A DNA stretch of 64,000 bases, from NCBI GenBank assembly GCA_051654905.1, contig JBOFYY010000144.1:86846-150845 (forward strand), given 5' to 3'. Made by a program: the position numbers and the translations under genes. This document shows, in pieces, positions 58,727 through 64,000 of this stretch. The first letter of the stretch is position 1; every line of letters begins with the position of its first letter. A model generated the notes under the pieces. That model ran no database searches. It was not told the DNA's origin and saw only the letters and a list, made by a program, of their open reading frames with translations. Source of the stretch: JBOFIQ01 sp051654905 (lineage in GTDB: Bacteria; Actinomycetota; Actinomycetes; Propionibacteriales; Propionibacteriaceae).

Positions 58727-58749
58727 GAATCACTATGGAATAGTGATTC
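58727..58749 (+). terminator. Perfect 10-bp hairpin before pheS, no T tract
   Basis: GAATCACTAT (58727-58736) and ATAGTGATTC (58740-58749) around GGA. It may be a weak or U-less terminator for the infC operon or a leader element for pheST. Confidence 0.5.
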
Positions 58750-58797
58750 GCGGTAAACTATCTTGTTGTACCGTCTACTGCTTTTGTGAGGGGAGCC

Positions 58798-59910
58798 ATG
58801 AGCGGCCCAAATACGAATTATGATCCTGTCGAGGTTGCCACATTACAATCTGAGGCTCTAGATGCTGCAGTAGCTGAAGCTATAGCAGCTTTTGAAGCAG
58901 CAGCAACTCCCGAACAGCTCAAAGAAGCTCGGTTAGCTCATATTGGTCCTACTGCTCCTATCTCGTTAGCTAATCGAGAAATCGGAGCGCTACCACCGCA
59001 GGCTCGTAAAGATGCCGGTCAGCGGATAGGTCAGGCGCGGAGAGTGATCATGACAGCTTTGACGCAGCAAGAGCAGCTTATCGAAGCAGCTGAGTTGGAG
59101 CGGGTCCTAGCGACAGAGTCCATCGACGTAACGCTACCGGTAGCGCAGCAACCGCAAGGTGCGGTGCACCCGCTTACTGCTATTCAAAACATGATGTGTG
59201 ATGTTTTCGTCGGGATGGGCTGGGAAATTGCCGATGGTCCCGAAGTCGAAGCAGAGTGGTTTATTTTCGATGCCTTGAATATGGGTAAAGATCATCCAAC
59301 ACGATCGCTACGCGATACCTTCTGGGTAGAACCAGTAGATCAGCGTAAGGTCTTGCGTACTGAGACTAGCAATGCGCAGATTCGTACGCTGTTATCTCAT
59401 GAGCTTCCAGTTTATGTAGTAAGTCCAGGCAGAGTATTCCGCTCTGACGATATCGACGCCAGCCATCTTCCAGTATTTACACAGATCGAAGGATTATGTG
59501 TAGATAAAGGCATCACTTTTGCTGATTTACGTGGCACACTCGATCATTTTGCAGTAGCTATGTTTGGACAGGGCACTCGTACTCGAGTGCGTCCGCACTA
59601 TTTCCCGTTCACTGAACCTAGCGCTGAGATGGATGTGGAGTGCTTTGTTTGCCATGGTGATTCGGTAGGAAATACTGATAAACCATGCCGGATGTGCAAG
59701 TCAACTGGCTGGGTTGAGTGGGGTGGCTGTGGCATGGTTCATCCGCGTGTTTTGAAATCTTGTGGCATTGATCCAGAGATATATAGCGGTTTCGCTTTTG
59801 GTATGGGAGTTGAACGTACTCTGATGACGCGCAACGATATTCCTGATATTCGTGACATTATCGAAGGCGATGTTCGTTTTAGTCGCGCGCTGCTAGGAGG
59901 GGCACGATGA
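58798..59910 (+). CDS. pheS: Phenylalanyl-tRNA synthetase alpha subunit
   Basis: Catalytic subunit of the alpha2-beta2 enzyme. ATG 58798 (MSGPNTNYDPVEVATLQ) follows GAGGGGAG; an in-frame GTG four codons earlier overlaps that site. 370 residues: N-terminal coiled coil (about 20-110), class II motif 1 region (HPLTAIQNMMCDVF), motif 2 (VSPGRVFRSDDIDASHLPVFTQIEGL) and motif 3 (SGFAFGMGVERTLM). Overlaps pheT by four bases. Confidence 0.97.
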   Translation: MSGPNTNYDPVEVATLQSEALDAAVAEAIAAFEAAATPEQLKEARLAHIGPTAPISLANREIGALPPQARKDAGQRIGQARRVIMTALTQQEQLIEAAELERVLATESIDVTLPVAQQPQGAVHPLTAIQNMMCDVFVGMGWEIADGPEVEAEWFIFDALNMGKDHPTRSLRDTFWVEPVDQRKVLRTETSNAQIRTLLSHELPVYVVSPGRVFRSDDIDASHLPVFTQIEGLCVDKGITFADLRGTLDHFAVAMFGQGTRTRVRPHYFPFTEPSAEMDVECFVCHGDSVGNTDKPCRMCKSTGWVEWGGCGMVHPRVLKSCGIDPEIYSGFAFGMGVERTLMTRNDIPDIRDIIEGDVRFSRALLGGAR

Positions 59911-62414
59911 AGGTTCCAGTTTCATGGCTTCGTGAGTATGCCCATATTGATGAGACATATTCGGTTGATCAGATCGCAGAAGCTTTAGTCGGGGTTGGAC
60001 TTGAACTAGACGCTATTGAACGTGGTGCGGTTGGTATCAGTGGTCCAGTAGTTGTTGGCCGGGTTCTTGACTTTGTAGATGAGCCGCAAAAAAACGGCAA
60101 AGTTATTAGATGGTGCACAGTTGATGTGGGTGCTGAGCTTAATCCAGAGGGAGCAGCCGGCAGAGGTATTATCTGTGGTGCTAGTAATTTTGCTATGGGA
60201 GATCTGGTTGTAGCTGCGCTACCTGGAGCAGAACTTCCAGGAGGTTTTGCGATTACTTCGCGTAAAACTTATGGACATATTTCCGACGGCATGTTGTGTG
60301 CTGTTGATGAGCTTAATTTAGGAACAGATCATTCAGGGATCATCATTCTTCCTTCAAGTATTGACGGTCGGGCTGTCGCGCCGGGTGATGATGCTCTTAC
60401 CGTGTTGGGTGCTCGAGAGAATGTTCTAGATCTGGGAGTAACTCCAGATATGGGATATTGCCTATCAATACGCGGTGTTGCTCGTGAAGCAGTACAGGCT
60501 TTAGGCGGAACCTTCGTTGATCCGATTTCTCTTTCTGAGGTTCCACTAGCTAACTCTGGTTATCCAGTAGTTATTTCAGTTCCTGAATGTCAACGTTTTG
60601 TAGCGCTTAGTATCGACAATATAGATGCTAACGCTGTATCGCCAGCTTGGATGGTACGTCGGCTACAGCAGGCAGGAATGCGTAGCATATCGCTGGCAGT
60701 TGATGTCACTAATTATGTGATGTTAGAGACGGGGCAGCCGCTCCATGCCTACGATGCCGATAAACTCTCTGGCACTGTTGTGGTACGAAAAGCTAGCCAA
60801 GGTGAGGTTCTTGTAACACTTGATGGCATCGAACGTATTTTGGATACAGAAGATCTAGTTATTGCTGATGATGCTGGAGTAATTGGTCTTGCTGGAATCA
60901 TGGGTGGGGCTCGTACTGAGGTAGGTTCTGATACTTCTCGGATTATTTTAGAAGCAGCTAATTTTGATGCAGTGACAGTTGCTCGTGCTTCGCGACGTTA
61001 TCAATTAGCTACCGAAGCAAGTCGTCGCTTTGAGCGCTCAGTAGATCCAGCGGCTCCATATGGGACAGCTCGACGGGCTGCGCAACTTTTGTCACAGTAT
61101 GGTGGCGGAACAGTTCTAGAGGATCGTACAGTTATCGGCAATGTTCCTGAGGTACAGACTCTTACTTTCCCGATATCTTTACCTAGCAGAATTTTAGGTC
61201 GAGAGATAAGCAGAGAAACGGTAATCGATACGTTGACTCGGGCAGGTTCTCGCGTTACCGCTATGGGAGATAGCTTGACGGTTCAGGCTCCTAGCTGGCG
61301 ACCAGATCTCCGCGAACCTATTGATTTTGTGGAAGAGATTGGTAGAAAAACTGGTCTTGATCTGATCGAGCCACGTTTGCCGCGTCCGATAGCTGGACGT
61401 GGCTTAACACTGGAACAGCGTCGGCGTAGAGAATTAGCCAGCGCTATGGCTAATGCTGGATTAGTAGAAGTTGTTACGCTTCCTTTTATAAGCGACGATC
61501 AGTTGGATCGTATGGGGATAGTTGCAGAGGATCTACGACGACGATTGGTTCGTATTGCGAATCCGCTCTCAGCAGAGTTTCCTGCAGTTAGAACTACGCT
61601 ATTGGCAGGTTTGATAGATGCTGCATTGCGTAATGCTTCACGTAGTCAAGATGATGTTGCTCTTTTTGAAATTGGCAGAGTTTTCTTCCATACCGATAAA
61701 TCTGTGGTGCTTCCAGCTCCAGCTCCTGGTGTTGAGGAACGCCCATCAGATGAGGTTATAGAAAGTTTTGAACGCTCACTGCCAGATCAGCCGCGCTATC
61801 TTGGCGGACTGGTAGCTGGTGAATGGCGAGCTAAAGACTGGCGAGGATCGGCTCAGCTATCAGGTTGGGAACAAGCTTTTGCTATGGCAGATATTGCTGC
61901 TGCAGTTTATGGAGTCACGTTAGAAAGACGTAGCACTGTAATGGCTCCTTGGCATCCTGGGCGATGTGCCGAGCTGCGGTATAACGATGTTGTTATTGGT
62001 CATGCTGGTGAGCTTAACCCTCATATTTGTAAAGTTTCGGGGTTAAAGCCTCGTACTGCGGTATTTGAGTTGAATCTTGATCTCATGTTGTCAGTAGCGC
62101 CAGGTGCTGGTCGTATTGGTGCAATATCTTCCTATCCAGTGGTAAAAGAAGATGTGGCGCTGATTGTTGATGAATCGGTGACTGTAGCTGAGGTTACCCA
62201 GGCGTTACGTGAAGGTGCAGGGGATCTTTTAGAGTCGTTGGCTTTATTTGATCTATATACCGGAGAACAAGTTGATGCCGGAAAGAAGTCGTTGGCTTTC
62301 GCATTAAGATTCCGGGCCAAAGATCGTACGCTTACACAGGCAGAAGCTACTTCTGCTAGGGAATCAGCTATTGCTCTTGCAGTAGCAAGAGTAGGAGCTG
62401 TGCAGCGGGCGTAA
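59907..62414 (+). CDS. pheT: Phenylalanyl-tRNA synthetase beta subunit
   Basis: Structural, tRNA-binding and editing subunit. 835 residues: B1 core and EMAP-like OB fold (about 40-150; IICGASNFAMGD), B3/B4 editing domain (about 210-395), B5 (near 405-475), catalytic-like domain (about 490-740) and C-terminal RNP-type anticodon domain (about 745-835; YPVVKEDVALIVDE). Complete. Translationally coupled to pheS. Confidence 0.96.
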   Translation: MKVPVSWLREYAHIDETYSVDQIAEALVGVGLELDAIERGAVGISGPVVVGRVLDFVDEPQKNGKVIRWCTVDVGAELNPEGAAGRGIICGASNFAMGDLVVAALPGAELPGGFAITSRKTYGHISDGMLCAVDELNLGTDHSGIIILPSSIDGRAVAPGDDALTVLGARENVLDLGVTPDMGYCLSIRGVAREAVQALGGTFVDPISLSEVPLANSGYPVVISVPECQRFVALSIDNIDANAVSPAWMVRRLQQAGMRSISLAVDVTNYVMLETGQPLHAYDADKLSGTVVVRKASQGEVLVTLDGIERILDTEDLVIADDAGVIGLAGIMGGARTEVGSDTSRIILEAANFDAVTVARASRRYQLATEASRRFERSVDPAAPYGTARRAAQLLSQYGGGTVLEDRTVIGNVPEVQTLTFPISLPSRILGREISRETVIDTLTRAGSRVTAMGDSLTVQAPSWRPDLREPIDFVEEIGRKTGLDLIEPRLPRPIAGRGLTLEQRRRRELASAMANAGLVEVVTLPFISDDQLDRMGIVAEDLRRRLVRIANPLSAEFPAVRTTLLAGLIDAALRNASRSQDDVALFEIGRVFFHTDKSVVLPAPAPGVEERPSDEVIESFERSLPDQPRYLGGLVAGEWRAKDWRGSAQLSGWEQAFAMADIAAAVYGVTLERRSTVMAPWHPGRCAELRYNDVVIGHAGELNPHICKVSGLKPRTAVFELNLDLMLSVAPGAGRIGAISSYPVVKEDVALIVDESVTVAEVTQALREGAGDLLESLALFDLYTGEQVDAGKKSLAFALRFRAKDRTLTQAEATSARESAIALAVARVGAVQRA

Positions 62415-62430
62415 GCGTAGCTTCAGCTTT

Positions 62431-62472
62431 AGTGGCGGGAACCATATATCGTGATGATTCCCGCCATTTTTA
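62431..62472 (+). terminator. Intrinsic terminator after pheST
   Basis: TGGCGGGAA/TTCCCGCCA stem (62433-62441 with 62458-62466), extendable by two pairs, 16-base loop, then TTTTTATG. Confidence 0.85.
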
Positions 62473-62516
62473 TGTGTCTAGATATAAAAATAGTGGCTGC
62501 AGTGAGGGTTCCTTAG

Positions 62517-62522
62517 TAGGCT
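62517..62522 (+). promoter_or_regulatory. -10 hexamer TAGGCT, leaderless start for tyrS
   Basis: Ends 7 bases before GTG 62530; no ribosome-binding site. Confidence 0.4.
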
Positions 62523-62529
62523 GGCATCT

Positions 62530-63792
62530 GTGACTCATGTGATCGACGACCTCGCTTGGCGGGGGCTTATTGCCCATTCAACCGATCTAGATGCCTTAAA
62601 AACGGCTATGGACGAAGGCCCTATTACGTTTTATGCGGGTTTTGACCCGACTGCTCCAAGTATTCATATGGGCAACTTGGTGCAGATGATGGTAGCGCGA
62701 ACCTTACAGGCTGCAGGGCATAAGCCACTTATTCTGGTGGGTGGGTCCACTGGATTAGTTGGTGATCCTAAAGAATCAGGTGAGCGCCAGATGAATAGCC
62801 GCGAACGCGTGGCTAACTGGGTTGATCGTATCCGTCAGCAAGTATCAAAGTTTGTTTCTTTCGATGGTGATAATGCCGCTCGGGTTGTCAATAATCTTGA
62901 CTGGACTCAAGATATGTCAGTTATCGACTTCTTGCGTGATATCGGCAAGCATTTTCCTGTTAATCGTATGCTCGATCGAGATCTAGTTGCTCGGCGACTA
63001 GCTGAAGGTGGTATTTCTTACACCGAATTTAGTTATGTGTTGTTGCAATCGATGGATTACTTGTATTTGCATCGCGCTTACGGTTGCGTCTTAGAAACTG
63101 GTGGTTCAGATCAGTGGGGAAATATCACTGCTGGCGTGGATCTTATCCGTCGTGCTGAGGGAGCGAAAGTTCATGCGTTAGCAACTCCGCTGCTTACTAA
63201 GGCTGATGGAACTAAGTTTGGTAAGACAGAGTCAGGTACTGTCTGGCTAGATCCAGAAATGACTAGTCCTTATGCTTTCCATCAGTTCTTCTTGAATGCA
63301 GAAGACTCGCAGGTGATCAAATACCTTAAGGTTTTCTCTTCTCGCTCTAGAGCTGAGATTGAAGAGCTGGAGGAATTAACTCTCGCAGAGCCATATCGTA
63401 GGTTGGCTCAGCGAGCACTTGCTGATGACGTTACCGATCTAGTGCATTCAGTTTCTGATAGACAAGCAGCTACGGCTGCGGCAGAAGCTCTTTTTGGCAA
63501 AGGTGATTTGGCTTTGCTCTCAGCGAGCACTTTGCGAGCTATTGCAGCAGAGGTTGGTGCAGTCGAAGTATCTACAGGGGAGCTACCAACCTTGGCTGAT
63601 GGGTTAGTGATGGCTGGAGTCGTGAAATCAAAATCAGAAGCCAGACGTGCTGCTGCTGAAGGTGGTGCCTACATCAACAATTACAAAATCGATGATGTTG
63701 AGCGTCAGATGACTGCTGAAGATTTTTTGGGAAATACTGTGGCAGTTTTGCGCCGGGGGCGTAAAACTACAGGTGGGCTTCGGCTCAATTAA
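62530..63792 (+). CDS. tyrS: Tyrosyl-tRNA synthetase
   Basis: Charges tRNA-Tyr. 420 residues of the short bacterial TyrRS type: YAGFDPTAPSIHMGNLVQMM (HMGN as HIGH motif near 45), GGSDQWGNITAGVDLIRR (near 195), KFGKTESG as KMSKS motif (near 232) and a C-terminal S4-like domain (about 350-415). GTG start. A strong hairpin follows the gene. Confidence 0.97.
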   Translation: MTHVIDDLAWRGLIAHSTDLDALKTAMDEGPITFYAGFDPTAPSIHMGNLVQMMVARTLQAAGHKPLILVGGSTGLVGDPKESGERQMNSRERVANWVDRIRQQVSKFVSFDGDNAARVVNNLDWTQDMSVIDFLRDIGKHFPVNRMLDRDLVARRLAEGGISYTEFSYVLLQSMDYLYLHRAYGCVLETGGSDQWGNITAGVDLIRRAEGAKVHALATPLLTKADGTKFGKTESGTVWLDPEMTSPYAFHQFFLNAEDSQVIKYLKVFSSRSRAEIEELEELTLAEPYRRLAQRALADDVTDLVHSVSDRQAATAAAEALFGKGDLALLSASTLRAIAAEVGAVEVSTGELPTLADGLVMAGVVKSKSEARRAAAEGGAYINNYKIDDVERQMTAEDFLGNTVAVLRRGRKTTGGLRLN

Positions 63793-63817
63793 AGCTTTTT
63801 ATTTGGCTTTAGCTAGG

Positions 63818-63873
63818 AACATTACGCACCCGTTTGAGGCGATTTGACTTTGTCTCTGTGGGTGCGTAATGTT
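63818..63873 (+). terminator. Hairpin terminator after tyrS
   Basis: Perfect 14-bp stem (63818-63831 with 63860-63873) around a 28-base loop. Only a short T-rich tail follows. Confidence 0.75.
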
Positions 63874-64000
63874 TACCGAGCCTTGAGGGGTTCGGGACTT
63901 TTGGTTTCGGGTTTTTGGGGTGTCTGTGTGCAGCTTTTTGGTCTTTTGATGCGTGTGTGTTCAGTGAGAATCCGCGACGGAGATTGGCTTTGTTGTGTGC
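63874..64000 (+). other. G/T-rich non-coding tail at the window end
   Basis: 127 bases with very few A or C on the + strand (repeated GGGG, TTTT and GTGTG) and no supported ORF. Such skewed DNA can precede an rRNA operon in actinobacteria, but no 16S sequence is reached, so its role stays open. Confidence 0.35.

Noticed and set aside
1..64000. CRISPR arrays, insertion sequences, prophage and attachment sites
   Set aside because: No regularly spaced repeats, transposase, integrase or phage genes were seen on either strand.

Overview
This 64 kb window is a housekeeping stretch of an actinobacterial chromosome, about half G+C by eye. The lineage rests on MshC (mycothiol biosynthesis), a SepIVA-like coiled-coil protein beside YceD and rnc, a DUF2469 gene after rnhB, and the order rimM-trmD-rplS-lepB-rnhB-DUF2469-yraN-comM-dprA. 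The G+C is modest for the phylum and the genome looks compact, which would fit a host-associated member of Actinomycetaceae or a relative. That family-level guess is inference. I see no transposase, integrase, CRISPR array or rRNA gene.

Layout. 1-18.7 kb: the 3' part of proS, a TauE-like permease, then rimP-nusA, an inverted ylxR, infB-rbfA-truB-ribF, rpsO, pnp, an M16 peptidase, RNase J, rpmB and recG. 18.7-23.5 kb: a flavin-type oxidase relative, then rsmD-coaD-sepIVA, yceD-rpmF-rnc-mutM and a 51-residue His/Cys microprotein. 23.5-30.6 kb: an accessory block with a hipBA toxin-antitoxin pair, two acetyltransferase genes, a GntR regulator with a DUF1648 membrane protein, a SUFU-domain gene and a GtrA protein. 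Three genes in this block are broken by apparent single-base frameshifts. 30.6-43.5 kb: ftsY, a lone FtsX-type permease, an unexplained branched RNA-like element, ffh, glgP, an amidohydrolase, rpsP-khpA and rimM-trmD. 43.6-53.1 kb: sdhCAB, rplS, lepB-rnhB-DUF2469, yraN-comM-dprA, a decayed NERD-nuclease remnant and tRNA-Leu(GAG). 53.1-64 kb: uppP with an aldo/keto reductase, mshC, infC-rpmI-rplT-trmH, pheST and tyrS.

How the genes work together. Most of the window builds, matures and feeds the translation machinery: initiation factors 2 and 3, ribosomal proteins S15, S16, L19, L20, L28, L32 and L35, assembly factors RimP, RbfA and RimM, rRNA/tRNA modification enzymes TruB, TrmD, RsmD and a TrmH-like enzyme, RNases J, III and PNPase, and Pro-, Phe- and Tyr-tRNA synthetases. 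Protein targeting (Ffh, FtsY, LepB), DNA repair and transformation (RecG, MutM, ComM, DprA), respiration (SdhCAB) and glycogen use (GlgP) are interspersed.

Regulatory themes read from the sequence. At least twelve genes have a TAnnnT-type -10 hexamer (often TAGGCT or TAAGCT) only 6-7 nt before the start codon and no ribosome-binding site, which predicts leaderless mRNAs. Several ribosomal-protein units instead have long structured leaders. infC appears to start at a non-canonical ATC codon behind an attenuator-like terminator. The smc gene, which in many actinobacteria lies between the rnc-mutM segment and ftsY, is absent there and the accessory block occupies its place.
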